A program made the position numbers and the translations under genes. A stretch of 64,000 bases of DNA, from the NCBI GenBank assembly GCA_051294375.1, contig CM119269.1:1897601-1961600 (forward strand), given 5' to 3'. Below, in pieces: positions 41,301-54,700 of the stretch; the stretch's first letter is position 1, and each line of letters begins with the position of its first letter. The notes under the pieces were generated by a model. That model was not told the origin of the DNA, did no database searches, and was given only the letters and a program-made list of their open reading frames with translations. Source of the stretch: Paraspadella gotoi (taxonomy: Eukaryota; Chaetognatha).

Positions 41301-43114
41301 GAGACGGCGTTGCAGAAGCTGTTCCTGTTTAATGAACATTGGAGGGAACATTGAACAGAGTATAATTAAGAAGGAGTCTGTAAGTCTGTCTCTGAAGCAC
41401 ATCCAAACAAATTCAAAAACCATTTTAATTTTACCAAAAAGGCCAAACCAGGTAGAAATGTGATCAGGTTTCGTTTGAATTAATTTTCAAAAAGATTTTT
41501 TTTGGCAAAATGGACATATATTTCTGGTAATGTAACAACTTCCAAATTACGAATGCAGTTATCGTAAGTTAACGATTTCATAACGTCAAAGCCGAATACG
41601 GTGGAATAATCATAAGAGCGCAGGTCTTTTAGGAATTAACAGAACATGCAATGCAAGTTTTTAATATTAGATGAAATTTTTTTTTCTGAAAAGAGAAAAG
41701 ATATACAACCATGTGGTTTTACAAAAGATGCCTCGGTCGGCGAAAGTAAACTTTTACCGAGCATGGATGTCTTTCTATTCTCTTTTCTGAACTTTAAAAG
41801 AATGAATGACAAGTATCAACAAGTACATAAATAAAGAAACGGCAAAACAACGGTTATTATGTACCGAATAGAAGAAATTAAAGATTGCTCTTCCATTTTG
41901 CCCTAGTTTGCAAAAAAGAAGGAATACTAAAACAGTTTTATGATATTCTTTTCAATAAATATTTATTATTTAATAATTCATGACATAGGTGGCGGTAGAC
42001 TGTCAGGCCATGTTTTTGAAACTATAGAGAGATAGATCACTTTAGTTTTAAAACGTTAATTTTTCGAAAATACATAGTCATTAGACATAAGCAATATTAT
42101 TAAACTTTTTACGAAAAAAATCGCCAAGAACTGCATCGAAGGTTTATTTTTCTCGGGAGAAATACAATTAAATACCGTAATACCCAATAAAAATTCCTAG
42201 TTTTTTTACTCACCTAGTAAGAATCTCAATGGATAATTTAATTCCTATTAGATAAATAGTAGCGTAAAACACTGAGCTAAGTATAGGGAAAGACGGACCG
42301 TGGGCTGCGATGGAGAGGAGAGGACTGAGAAGCCTAAACTCATTCGAGGTCGAAGCGATGACTCGCTCAGCACGAGACTCAGTTTCATACGGACTTTTCT
42401 CGCACGATCCTCGGCAGATATACATCCGGGACGTCGTTAAATGCGAGCCGTCGACATCCGGGTGGGAAGGAAAGAAAAAAAAAAGGATCCTGTTGTGTTG
42501 ACCGTTAAAAAAAACCTCTTAGCCGGCTCACAATGACTTTGAGACAGAGCCCCTATACTAGTGTGTGCATCCATAACTTTCATTCAAGAATGAAATCGAG
42601 TAATTCAATTTATTATATTTTAATTTTTCAAAAAAAGCATCTATTTCTGCGAAACTATTTGCTTTTAGTAAAAGTTAAGGATTTAACCACAATTGATTTA
42701 TTTGTATACCCCCAAAAAACTCGTTTTGTGGGTTGGTAACGCTAAATTATATTTAGATAATTAGCTGAACTGTTGCATCATCCACTTCAAACATCGAAAC
42801 GATGCATTTTTTTAGAAAAAAAATTAGGTCGGAGTTGTTTTTTTTTTGGTTTTTTTTTAGGGAAGATTATAAAATTAACGAGTTAATATTAATCTAAGCT
42901 GTATTCAATGGTAGATTATGACTATTCTTTTGAAGAGTGAATTAAATAAGTTAGGTCAATTTTAGTGTAGTAGATATGTAGTTTATAATTATAGCTTAAA
43001 ACTATAAATTGTCTGATTTTCAATGCACTTAAGTTGTGAAAAAATTAATAACAATCTTACAGTAATAAAATGTAAATATGATACTATCATACCTTTATTG
43101 GTTTGCTCATTCAT
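35357..43114 (-). CDS. slc25a22: mitochondrial carrier, glutamate carrier type (SLC25A22/A18)
   Basis: Exons 43114-43093, 42244-42214, 38854-38720, 38641-38586, 37497-37407, 37335-37217, 36232-36135, 36031-35711, 35635-35539, 35460-35357; phases close to 357 residues. Three carrier signatures are present: [10 protein letters not shown] (39-48), TPMELLK (136-142) and [11 protein letters not shown] (281-291). Family-specific stretches are [36 protein letters not shown] and [19 protein letters not shown], which match vertebrate SLC25A22/A18 closely. These proteins sit in the inner mitochondrial membrane and move glutamate with protons. The first two tiny exons (22 and 31 nt) fit by phase and splice sites but have little homology, so the N-terminus is less certain. 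The five 5'-most exons are repeated in the error-rich copy at 48.76-54.5 kb. Confidence 0.88.
40443..40560 (-). CDS. coding-like island in carrier intron 2
   Basis: GC-rich and bounded by acceptor CCTTGCCAG and donor CAG|GTACCA. Only one minus frame is open, entered in phase 2: [16 protein letters not shown] and so on to [12 protein letters not shown]. It could be spliced after carrier exon 2 (AG|G), but it exits in phase 0 while the next carrier exon needs phase 2, so it is not a simple cassette. Owner unknown. Confidence 0.25.
40886..40945. repeat. short dispersed repeat, copy 1
   Basis: CATTCATTTAATAAATAAGC and the following CTATCTTG(C/G)CCCTGACTTTGGACAGGC recur at about 61,216-61,262, outside the false duplication. 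Both are preceded by AAATTGGTA-type sequence. Confidence 0.7.
41188..41324 (-). CDS. coding-like island in carrier intron 2
   Basis: After acceptor TTAAACAG the minus strand reads [20 protein letters not shown], then an H/Q-rich stretch ending [14 protein letters not shown] second frame reads [22 protein letters not shown] and stops. No partner exon with matching phase was identified. Confidence 0.2.
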
Positions 43115-43912
43115 TAGTTCAGGAATGCTACGATTGCCTTCTTTTATCTGAAAAAAGGCTCGTAAGATGGCACTACTTCTATATCTCATCGTGTTCACGT
43201 TCTGTCTTTTGTTCATTTAGTTTCATGGACTTCACGCGTGAAACAAAACAATTATAAAAAAATTAATATTTAATTTACTTCTAAATATTCTATATCTCAA
43301 ATTATTATTTCAATTATTGAACGAATATTAATCTCTAATTTTATAATCCATGATATTTAGGGATTGCTTATATTTTTTTGTTATTCAAGGATACATTCTC
43401 AAATTAAAATTTGAAATAATTAATCCTTCATAATTTTCATAGTTTCCTAATTTTCTTAATCAAGTTTTCTCGGTGAATAAGATGCAGTCCTGACTGAATT
43501 TATTGCCTTAATAATTTTTAGCTGGCACACTTTGCAACATTAAAGTATAATATTCATGATTAGGCACATAGTTACCCATGGTAAATACAAAATACACTAT
43601 ACTATTGTACTTACCAGACGCACCGACTCACTCACTCCCATTCGACCAGAATTGACTCCCCCTCTTCCCCCCGTGACTTCCTCGCCATTCGTCTCTCGCG
43701 CTGACAGTTTGAATATCATTGAGGCCGCAGAGCGAACCTCGCGCGCCTTTTGGCCCGCAACGCCCCTGGCGCCCGCGCGGGCATTCGCTCCCCGCGCGTG
43801 ACCCCGTCCTCGCGTGAAGACGCTTTATTTCTTTATTTCCTGATTTATATCAACCGTTCGATGGCCGGACCCTTTAAACAAAAGGAAGGCAGCGAGGGGA
43901 GAGACGAGCGGA

Positions 43913-44043
<131 letters not shown>

Positions 44044-44338
44044 CGCTCTTTATTGCTTCTCCACAATTTCTCCCTAAGTTTCTTTTTCAGATTTTGTTAC
44101 TACTGGCCGATTCTGCTGTCGGTTCGTCCATACCTTATGTCTTATTCTTACGCCTTGATTTCCCCGCTTCGTACATGACTCTCCAACTCTCTCTCTCATC
44201 ATCCCACTCCCCAGGTGGCGCTATGAAATGACGTCAAGCAGGGTAGGCGCCATCCAGCGCGGGCGTCATCTCGCTTCATAATCGCCGATGAGGAGGAAGA
44301 ATCTTGACAAAATCCTCCTGAAATATGGGCAGTTGTGA

Positions 44339-44363
44339 NNNNNNNNNNNNNNNNNNNNNNNNN
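44339..44363. other. assembly gap (25 N)
   Basis: The second copy (about 55,865-55,875) shows that only a few bases are missing here, so the 25 N are nominal. Confidence 0.99.
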
Positions 44364-44376
44364 CGCAGGCGGGGGC

Positions 44377-44380
<4 letters not shown>

Positions 44381-44460
<80 letters not shown>

Positions 44461-44464
44461 CTCT

Positions 44465-44501
<37 letters not shown>

Positions 44502-44560
44502 CACTGAAGCGGGGGACTCTCTCTCTCTCTCTCTCTCTCTTTCGCACTGAAGCGGGGGAG
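44381..44560. repeat. (CT)n tracts with GCACTGAAGCGGGGG duplication
   Basis: Long CT repeats interrupted by two copies of TTCGCACTGAAGCGGGGGA. Confidence 0.85.
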
Positions 44561-44813
44561 AGAAATGAGAGAGGGCTTCGGTTGGATGGAGCAAGTAAGA
44601 AACGCCACGTTGTTATCGTTATTGAGTTGAAATGTGTGAAATTCTCCCCGTCGTATTTCTTTTCTTTGAAAATCTGATGGAAAGAGATTAGAAATTACGA
44701 ACTTTTAGAATCAAAGGGCTTAGCTTTTTTCCCCTCTTTTTTTGTCGTGCTGCTTTTTGCGTAGGCTGCACGAATAAACAATAAATACAAAGTTATCGAG
44801 TGGTTTTTTTTTT

Positions 44814-45355
44814 NNNNNNNNNNNNNNNNNNNNNNNNNNNNNNNNNNNNNNNNNNNNNNNNNNNNNNNNNNNNNNNNNNNNNNNNNNNNNNNNNNNNNNN
44901 NNNNNNNNNNNNNNNNNNNNNNNNNNNNNNNNNNNNNNNNNNNNNNNNNNNNNNNNNNNNNNNNNNNNNNNNNNNNNNNNNNNNNNNNNNNNNNNNNNNN
45001 NNNNNNNNNNNNNNNNNNNNNNNNNNNNNNNNNNNNNNNNNNNNNNNNNNNNNNNNNNNNNNNNNNNNNNNNNNNNNNNNNNNNNNNNNNNNNNNNNNNN
45101 NNNNNNNNNNNNNNNNNNNNNNNNNNNNNNNNNNNNNNNNNNNNNNNNNNNNNNNNNNNNNNNNNNNNNNNNNNNNNNNNNNNNNNNNNNNNNNNNNNNN
45201 NNNNNNNNNNNNNNNNNNNNNNNNNNNNNNNNNNNNNNNNNNNNNNNNNNNNNNNNNNNNNNNNNNNNNNNNNNNNNNNNNNNNNNNNNNNNNNNNNNNN
45301 NNNNNNNNNNNNNNNNNNNNNNNNNNNNNNNNNNNNNNNNNNNNNNNNNNNNNNN
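44814..45355. other. assembly gap (542 N)
   Basis: The matching part of the second copy, about 56,274-56,573, supplies roughly 300 bp of low-complexity sequence that should fill this gap. Confidence 0.99.
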
Positions 45356-45359
45356 CTCC

Positions 45360-45560
45360 CTCCCTCCTCCGGTCATCTTCTCAATATGGCCGCCCCGGCG
45401 AAATCTCGTCCCGGTGTTTCGGTTCGCGCGGCCGAGACGAGAGAGAAGACGTGGGCGCGAAGATTGAGGAAGTCGGCGGAGGAGGAGGAGGAGGAGGAAG
45501 AGGAGGCGCGTCGTCGCTTCCGGCCGCGCAGTCGACTTCCGCGTTTCCTTTTGCTTTTTC
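45360..45560. promoter_or_regulatory. CpG-rich promoter-like segment
   Basis: CpG-dense with CAATATGGCCGCC (YY1-like), GGAGGA runs and two ETS-like CTTCCGG/CTTCCGC boxes. The frame starting MAAPAKSRPGVSV is probably fortuitous because it ends in a hydrophobic T-rich run. Confidence 0.35.
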
Positions 45561-46699
45561 TCCTTTTGTCGGATACTTTTTTTTTCTCTTTGGAAAATTT
45601 CTCCTGTTAAACGATTTTTAAGCTTAAAATAAATTTATATAACCTTTTCGCTTCTATATATCGGTGTGAGTATTTGTTTTTTCTCCTGCTTCCGGCAATA
45701 TTGTGTTTTTTGTGATGCGTAAAATTTTTCTGTCAAGTTTTGTTAAATCTCGACGATCTATGTTTTTGCAAACCGAAAAGCACGTATTAAGAAATACTCC
45801 GAGTTCAAGTTGTATTTTTCACAAACGCTGCACACATGCATTCGATGTTTGGATTCCGCTTTTCACAATTTATTTCTTATTTTCTTTTCCATGGTTATGC
45901 ATTAATTTTTGTGTTACGCATTGTCTTGAAGCGGTTGCGGTCTGGTTTCCTTTGATTAAAGACAGTCGATGTCTAAGACGAACAAGCATATAATTCTAAT
46001 TCTATGATAAGAACTATACTAAGAACACGCCTACAGTATTATAACTATCTTTCTAAGGTCCATATATCATCTCATTTAGGTAAAATTCTGTTAATTCTCT
46101 CAACCGATTATTGTAAATTATATATATATTATATTATATTTATTATCTTTCGATATCTTCAGATAATAATTCTTAAAGAGGTTTCTTACGTACATATACA
46201 AATAAATAAATTTTTCTAAGTACAATACAATACAATACAATTTTCTCTGGCATCTTTGGTTTAGATTTTATCAAATTATCTTTCAGCACTCTCATAATAT
46301 TTTCACTGTTTATAACGTTTCGATTAATTTGATGTAAGGTTATACGTTGAAACACGCTCAGGCTTGTTATTTTATATGAATTCTTGCACTATGCAGTTAT
46401 GCAAGCTTACAATCTTATTCTGTTTAAAGATAATTATGAATATGAAAGCAGCAAATTGTGTCATTCACAATAATTACACCTATGTCCTACGTAGTTCAAG
46501 AAGCTTTCAATGTATAGCCTTCACCGCTTTCGTATCTTTATCATATCTTTATCTTTAAAGTAAAGAATAAATAGAGTAGACACTACACAATACACAGTTG
46601 AATAAGAACACAGGATCTAATCGTTGACCTGAGCCGTCGCTGCTCATTGGAGGGAGACTGGGAGAGAGAACAAGAAGATCAAAGAAAAGTTATACCGCA

Positions 46700-46960
46700 A
46701 ATTCGAATCTGGAGAAGTTCTGTTGGGGGAAGGAGCCAAAAAGCATAAAAAGAGAATAAAACATTTGCGGATGAATCAGAGATGGACTTCGAGATCGAGC
46801 TGGATCGATCGACGAATTCGCGAGCAGACGATTTCGACTTCGACAGGGAAGACTCTCCACTTGAAGGATTTTTTGAAGCGAAAACAAAAACGACGACAAC
46901 GACGACAACGACGACAACGAAGGCCTCCGAGTGCTGATGATACTAAACGAAGAAAAAGAT
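46700..46960. other. coding-like segment, strand undetermined
   Basis: Unusually, several frames read like protein. A plus frame gives MDFEIELDRSTNSRADD, then FDFDREDSPLEGFFEAKT and a Thr run (ACGACA repeat) to a stop. Another plus frame is K/R-rich. A minus frame is Ser-rich (SSGESSLSKSKSSARE). Minus-strand acceptors CCCCCAACAG and CTCTCTCCCAG are also present. I cannot decide which, if any, is real. Confidence 0.25.
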
Positions 46961-47288
46961 GAGCGAAATGAAATAAATTAAGATTTATAATTATATATAT
47001 ATTAATTTTAAATCCTTTTTATAAGAAATGTGAAAAAGAATGATCTGCAATATATATTTTTTCTTCGAAAAAGTGCAATTTTTTGTCACGCTATGATCAA
47101 TAAATAACTTATTCAAAAAAATCATTTAACAACTAATATATTGTTGCTAACGATTTCAAAACTTGGGTCTCATTGCATTATGGATGGATAGTGATGAATT
47201 GACTGAGAATATAATTTTCTCGATTGCAAGTACATAGAATTTTCCCTCCACCTCTACCACATTACCGATCAGAACCGCTAACGCCAAC

Positions 47289-47465
47289 CTACGCCCCTTT
47301 CTTCGCTACATCTCTGCGACCAGAACGCCTGCCGCTTCAGTCCGCGTCTTTCGCCGCCACCGGCGACGCCGCTGGCCTCAGCAGCCGCATCCATCACGCC
47401 GCTCTCCTTCGAGGCCAACGGCTTCCAGTCAACGTTTTCAAAATTAGACGCAAAGTCGGCGTCGC
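47289..47465 (-). CDS. coding-like exon, owner unknown
   Basis: A strong acceptor (TTGCTTTTCACTCGTCAG) opens a single minus frame reading DADFASNFENVDWKPLASKE and on to RQAFWSQRCSEERGVG, ending at donor GTAG|GTTGGC (59 codons, phase 1 in and out). It could follow the segment at 48,350-48,456 (…WDLMQYFRS). An opposite-strand reading (…PLSFEANGFQSTFSKLDAK) is also open, so confidence is low. Confidence 0.3.
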
Positions 47466-48345
47466 CTGACGAGTGAAAAGCAAGAAAGCCAAGCATTCGA
47501 CCGGCTGAATGCTTGATAAGGCTAGTCGAGATGCAACCAAGCATTCTATTTATACCATGTTGTCTGGCAACTTTCAAGCTATTTTTTATCAAAAAATTTG
47601 CAAAATTACTTGTTTTACTTATTTCTATTTTTATATTTTTATTTAAAAAAATTTATAAAAATTTATAAAAAATTTACTTAGCGTTTTAATCTAAGATCGA
47701 AAAATAAAATTTAAATATTGCAAACTCTAGCCTTTGTGATTCATAAGACCTGCGTCTTATTTAAGTAGGACAAAATATAAGAGCACTATGCAGAAGAAAA
47801 ACAGTCCTCCAAAAATATTATTCCTTCTTTTTTTAGACTTATTTTTTGTTCTTTTTCGTTACTTTTTTAGTTAAACCGACACTATTTAAATGTGGGAGTG
47901 TCTTTATGCTTCAAATAATTTTATGCTGTTGAGAATCTTTTTATTCAGTCCTAGGAAGGTTGTACTATATATTAAAACCTATTTACTTACAAAAAAAATA
48001 TATTTCACAATGAAATTCGATAATTTTTATAAACCGCGACAATTTTTTTTTCCATCATGGTAGTTTCTGAATTTTACGAGTTAATTATTAAGTACGCCAA
48101 ACTTTCGGAGGTATTCTTCCTTAAAGAGCACAGCACATTATTTTATGCTATACAGAATTGGGAAATTATGGCCTAGATATGAAAAAATATTTATTTTATT
48201 AAATGTTACCTATTCCTCTAAGAAAGAATAATAAAAATAAATAAAAACTTAAAATAAAATAAGAATAAGGTGCGTGGCTTGAACAAGAACACTTTACTCG
48301 CAATTCAAACTCTCTCTCGTAATTAGAAGACCTGACTTTTCTCAC

Positions 48346-48456
48346 AGTACTTCGAAAGTATTGCATCAAATCCCATTCTTCAGAAATACCGTTGTCCTGG
48401 GAACTGAATGCTTTCTTCTTCCATCTCGGCCCCCGCTCTTTTCTCATCCTCATCAT
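48346..48456 (-). CDS. possible first exon, unknown protein
   Basis: Begins with ATG ATG AGG ATG just downstream (on minus) of a GC-rich promoter-like block. It reads KKKAFSSQDNGISEEWDLMQ then YFRST before donor-like GTGAGA. It may belong with 47289-47465, but the phases join only through a weak GTACTG donor. Confidence 0.25.
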
Positions 48457-48539
48457 TATTCCTCCTCCTCCTCCTCCCCTTTCGCCCCCTCCTCCTCTTC
48501 CTCCTCATCTCGCTCCCAGTTTCCACCTTGCCATCGATT

Positions 48540-48620
48540 GACGCCGCTTTGGCCGAGAGATGTCACGTGATTGCCGCGCCCACTTCCGTGCGCGGCGGCT
48601 CTGTTTTACTCCTCCTCCTC
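48540..48620. promoter_or_regulatory. GC-rich promoter-like block with E-box
   Basis: Contains CACGTG at 48564-48569 and an ETS-like CACTTCCG within a CpG-rich block. The second copy has lost the E-box through base errors (CACTATG). If the false duplication is removed, it lies about 2.1 kb upstream of the Mef2 start codon. Confidence 0.35.
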
Positions 48621-48731
48621 CTCTTCCTCCTCCTCCTCTTCTTTTGTCTCTCCATCCCGGGGAAGCGACTCCGGTTTTCGCGAAACCAGCGGAACTTTTT
48701 CCTTTCGGATTCCAGAGTTTTTCCCGTTTCG

Positions 48732-48756
48732 NNNNNNNNNNNNNNNNNNNNNNNNN
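48732..48756. other. assembly gap (25 N) at the duplication junction
   Basis: Exactly 25 N between the end of copy 1 and the start of copy 2, the usual size for a scaffold join of unknown length. Confidence 0.99.
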
Positions 48757-51700
48757 GAGTTGAATAAACTTGATAACACAAAAACATATAGCATACTTGT
48801 GTCGGTGAGTCGATGGCGGAAAAATCGTTAGCAACCAATTTAATTACTTTTCGGGAGTGATCATAGAAGGTTGACGCCAGATCTGTGAATAACGAAATAT
48901 AAATGAAAATATGACAAACGATACTAAAAAAACATTAGTACAAGATGCCTAATTCTATAGCAAACTAGTTATAAGAACCAGGCTTTTGGGTGCCAACTTT
49001 TTTAATAAGCGATTTATTTTTAAGTGAAGTATAATTTATTATTAAATTAAATTATCATATACAGCCTACAAATCACTAATCAGACATCTGAAGTTCATAT
49101 TAAACATTTTTTCATTATCTGTGCAACCTGAATAAAAAAAAAAAAATTACAAAATTATATAACAGTAAATCAACTTAAATGTCTGCACAAATTTACCAAT
49201 ATTTTTTTTTATGTTTTACTAAATATAATCCAGAAGAAATATTTAACTTATTTTGAATAATCTTGTTCTTAAAAAAAAAATCAAGATTTGGATTTGACAC
49301 ACTACGAGTCATGAACTGCTTGATATTAAAATTTTTTACATGTAAAACACACTTGAAAGAAAGGCAAAACTAACTGCTACAAACTACGATGGAGTGTAGA
49401 AAATGGGAAAAAACTAAATTTCATAACTGGTTAAAAAGTGCACAGCCCAAAGTCTTCATAAATTATCTACTAAGAAATTAAAAAGACCGATAAACTAATA
49501 CAGCATTCCATTAAACAAACCCTTCATTTCTTTAATAAAACTTTAGTAAATGTGGTAAAAATCTTGGTGCAATTACGATTGTAAGAAATAGAAACCACCC
49601 GGATAAAGAAAATAACCTGAACCACAATACGAGCCTCTTGCTTCTCTTTCGAATGTTATAAGTGATTAAGGTTTGACCTCACCATATATTTTTCTACAAG
49701 ACTCACAGGTTTTTCATTTCACCCGCGCGAGTACGAAAGGCGAACAAAACCGGGAGACGAGCTTTTTCGTGGAGGGAAGGTTCCTTTTATTCGATCTCGC
49801 CCATATTCCTCGTTTCATTCGTATGAAACATTTAACTTTCTGTAGAGGTAAAAATCGCTCTTGGGGAGAGCGGCGACTAGTTGTAATACGATATATTAAG
49901 CGGGAAAAGAAGGGAAAATCGGTGAGGAGACACAACTCACCTCTGTACATGCCACGGAATCCTTCGGGCGTTGATTTTAACGAAACAATCCACCTAAACG
50001 ATAGAAGGATATGTTTAATTATTAAGAATATAAAACAGTATTTAAGAAACGGTGGACGAAAGAATTTACTTACATAGATTTGTACATGCGTTCTCCATTT
50101 GGTCCAATCTGCTGATTTTGAAGCCTTGTCTTGACCAGATCTATAGGAACACGCAATGACCCCAACGAGTCCCGCGATTGATGCATTTACACCTTTTGTA
50201 CTAGTCTAGAAGATGAGGAAAGGTGTCAGTGATGAGAAGCAATATATTTTCAACAGAGCTTTGCCAAGCTATAGATTTCTATTTATAAAACTTTCTTCGA
50301 AGGTTTTCGATCATAATTCAACGTAGTCGGAACATTACGAGCTCAAAGTTTTTACCCAGGCAAATAAACTAAAAAATTAAACTAAAAATAAAATAAAAAG
50401 CATCGCTTATTTCCCCACGAATAGTGAAAAAACCCAGCCCCAAATCACAGCGAACGCAGGAAAATAAAAATAAAAAATTTTAAAAAACCATCCAACTACA
50501 CACTTTTGCTGAGCGGTGCAGATGCTGAACTCACTGAAAACTGTTGGTCATCTCGACATGCCGGTTTCCCAGTGTTAAGATATTATTGCAAAATTCGAGA
50601 AAAATCGAATTTTTGGGGTGAAAAAAGATTCGAGGTTGACTTCCGAGATTTGGAGACCTTCACGTGATTAAGAAACTCATTATTAATTAATTACAATGAA
50701 ATTAAATTTTACCCTCACTGGTTTTAATCAATCGGGCTAACTAAAGGAATGAACAAATCAAATCGGACAATAAAATCGATTCCATTAAAAAAAAGTCTGG
50801 TAAATGCAGGTTTTTCGTATACTTTAGAAAAATTTGAGAGAGAAGAATTGATCTTGGTATTTAATCTTTATGTAGACATTTACATTGAGCAACACTCGGC
50901 TGTCGCGAATAATTCTAAAATTCATCTCGTTACGGATTTTAAACTCCGCCAATTGATTACGACAAAATTTTAATTTAAACGAGTCACGTATTTCATCCAG
51001 TTATATAACCTAAACTATTTATTTTCTATTTGACGTTTACTATTTATCAGTTTAAGGCTAACGCAATTTGGTTATATAAGTAAAAATCTACTCTTTAATT
51101 TAGAGGAACGATAACTATATAATCAGAATTAGTTCGACCGTGTCCTTCAACACAGAGCGTTGTAAATTGTAATCGTACCCGAGAGCAGTTTAAAATTCTG
51201 GGCAATTGGGTCGTGGAGTTTAACCGTCAAAACAAAGAGCAAGAATGTAGGCAGCAAAAATATAAGACATTTAATTCAGACGAGAACTGATGGGAAATAC
51301 TAAATGGCAAGGCAAAAGTTTTTCTGGAGCTCTTAATGCCTCGATGAATATAAAGTTTGAAATAGTGGTTATCTGTTGTACCAATTTCATAACAGAGCGG
51401 AGTAGAGAGTGGTCCTCTTAACAATTATAACATCATAGAAATATTATAACTGATAGTAGAAGCAAGGACTGGTCGTAAACTAGCATGAGACTGTCTTTAT
51501 AAAAAAGCTTGTAGTGTCGTAGGAGTGTTAAAGGCCACCAACTATTGCCTACTCAATTGCAAAGACAATTGCAAAGATGGTATGTATTTAATATACAAAA
51601 TGAATAACTTTTATATCGGTTTATACAATTTCAAACATATTTATGCAAGCTTTGACTCCGACTCCTACGTCAAATTTATGATTATAAAAATTAACAAATA

Positions 51701-54700
51701 TATAATTTGTTATCAAGTTGTCGCATCATGCGGATAAGGACAAATGCGTAAAATAGTTGGTACCTGAGGGGGAAGGCAAGCGAAAGCGGGTACAACGAAT
51801 CGTTGAGAAGAATCGTAGAGGGAACCGGCTTCGTCGGGGTCTCGAAGTTATGGAGGAGAATTAGCGCACCACCCGGGATCAGCCTGGAAGGGCGAAGCAT
51901 GTCAAATATTAAATTTCGAGAACTCTCAAAGGTGTTAAGGAACTCGACCTTTTTATCCAAGGAGAGATCGACCTTAAAACGCGCTTTATTCCCAGGAAAA
52001 ACTTACATGATTTTGTTGAACATTTAAGTTTTAAACCTTTTTAAGTGCCGCAAGTACTACTCTCCAAGTGAATATTTAGCGTTTTGTCTGTCTACATTTA
52101 TTGCTATTAAAAACTTATAAATTGTGTTTACTAGCCATCGATTTTAATATTTATAAATAAAAAATAGCTATTTATAAAATTGGTACACCCAATATAAAAA
52201 TTATTCATTCATTTATAAATAAGCTATCTTGCCCCTGATTTTGGACAGGCAATCTTTAATTCACAGCAGAGTAAGAGGACAAACTGCAGGTTCCTAAAGT
52301 TGTTTTAGATAATACGATAATAATATATTATTATTTTAATATTTGATAATAATTGTTTTATTTAGCGATTTAAAAAAACGTTAAAAAGAAAATTAAACGC
52401 GATGGCAACACCCTGGAATTGCACTTGGATTTAACACAAGCTTATCTATAAAAATCTGTTTATCACCGGAAAAAGCTTAATCTCTATTTCGTTTATACCC
52501 TTTGAACTGTAAAGGCTGAACTCGAAGCGGTGGGTGGTTCCGAAAGAGAGTGAATTGATGATAGTCCGCCTGGTGGTTATGGCGTTTGCTGTAGAATGAG
52601 TTGGCGCCGGGAAATGTTGTGAGACGGCGTTGCAGAAGCTGTTCCTGTTTAAATGAACATGGGAGGGAACATGTAACAGAGTATAATTAGAAGGAGTACT
52701 GTAAGTCTGTCTCTGAGCACATCCAAACAAATTCAAAAAACCATTTTAATTTTACAAAAAGGCCCAAACCAGGTAGAAATGTGATCAGGTTTCGTTTGAA
52801 TTAATTTCCAAAAATTTTTTTTTGGACAAAATGGAGCATATATTTCTGGTAATGTAACAACTTCCAAATTTACGAATGCAGTTATCGTAAGTTACGATTT
52901 CATAAGTCAAAGCCGAATACGGTGGAATAATCATAAGAGCGCAGGTCTTTTAGGAATTAACAGAACATGCAATGCAAGTTTTTAATATTAGATGAAATTT
53001 TTTTTTCTGAAAAGAGAAAGATAATACAACCATGTGTTTTTACACAAAAGATCGCTCGGTCGGCGAAAGTAGAACTTTTACGAGCATGGATGTCTTTCTA
53101 TTCTCTTTTCTGAACTTTAAAAAATGAGATGCACAAGTATAACAGTACATAGTAAAAGAAACGGCAAAACAAGGTTCATTATGTACCGAATAGAAGAATT
53201 AAAGATTGCTCTCCATTTGCCCTAGTTTTGCAAAAAAGAAGGAATACTAAAACAGTTTTAATATATTTTTTCAATAAATATTTATTTTAATAATTCATGA
53301 CATAGGTGAGCGGTAGACTGTCAGGCCATGTTTTTGAAACTATAGAGAGATAGATCACTTTTAGTCTTAAAAGTTACATTTTTTAAGAAAATACATAAGT
53401 CATTAGACATAAGCAATATTATTAAACTTTTTACGAAAAAAAAATCGCCAAGGAACTTTTTAGCATCGAAAGGTTTTTTTTCTCGGGGAAAATACAATTA
53501 AATACCGTAATACCCATTAAAAATCTTCCTAGTTTTTTTTACTCCACCTAGTAAGAATCTCAATGGATAATTTATTCCTATTAGATAAATAGTAGCTAAA
53601 ACACTGAGCTAAAGTATAGGGAAAGACGGACGTGGGCTGCCGATGGAGAGGAGACGGACTGGAAGCTAAAACTCATTCGCAGGTCGAAGCGATGACTCGC
53701 TCAGCACGAGACTCAGTTTCATACGGACTTTTCTCGCAACGATCCTCGCAGATATACATCGCGGTAACGTACGTTAAATGCGAGCCCGTCGACAATCCGG
53801 TGGGAAAGGAAAGAAAAAAAAAGGATCTTCTGGTTGTGTTGACCGTTAAAAAACAACTCTTATGCCGGCTCACATGACTTTGGACGAGCCCCTATACTAG
53901 TGTGTGCAATCCATAACTTTTCATTCAGAATGAAATCGAGTAATTCAAATTATTATATTTAATTTCAAAAAAAAGCATCTATTTCTGCGAAACTATTTGC
54001 TTTTAGTAAAAGTTAGGATTTAACCACATTGATTTAATTGTATACCCCCAAAAAAAACGTCGTTTTGTGGGTTGGTAACGCTAAATTAATATTAGATAAT
54101 TAGCTGAACTGTTGCATCATTCACTTTCAAACATCGAAACGATGCATTTTTTTAGAAAAAAAATTTAGGTCGGAGTTGTTTTTTTTTTTGTGTTTTTTTT
54201 TTTAGGAAGATTATAAAATTAACGAAGTTAATATTAATCTAAGCTGTTATTCATGGTAGATTATGACTATCTTTTGAAGAGTGAATTAAATAATTGGTCA
54301 ATTTTAGTGTCAGTAGATATGTTATTTATTAATTATAGCTTAAACTATAAATTGTCTGATTTTCAATGCACTTAAGTTGTGAAAAATTAATAACAATCTT
54401 CTTACAATAATAAAATGTAAAATATGATACTATCATACCTTATTGGTTTGCTCATTCATTAGTTCAGGACATGCTCGATTGCCTTCTTTTATCTGAAAAA
54501 AGGCTCGTAACGATGCACTACCTTCTATATCTCATCGTGTTCACGTTCTGTCTTTTTGTTCAATTTAGTTTCAATGGACTTCACGCGTGAAACACAAACA
54601 ATTATAAAAAAATTAATATTTAATTTACTTCTAAATATTTCTATATCTTCAAATTATTATTTTCAATTATTGAACGAATATATCTCTAATTTTATAATCC

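Noticed and set aside
45386-45610. Protein starting MAAPAKSRPGVSVR
   Set aside because: The Glu run and hydrophobic end come from GGA and T-rich repeats, and the segment looks like a promoter.
48757-54475. A second carrier paralogue
   Set aside because: Differences from copy 1 are indels spread evenly over exons and introns, not codon-aware substitutions, and the 3' exons are missing.
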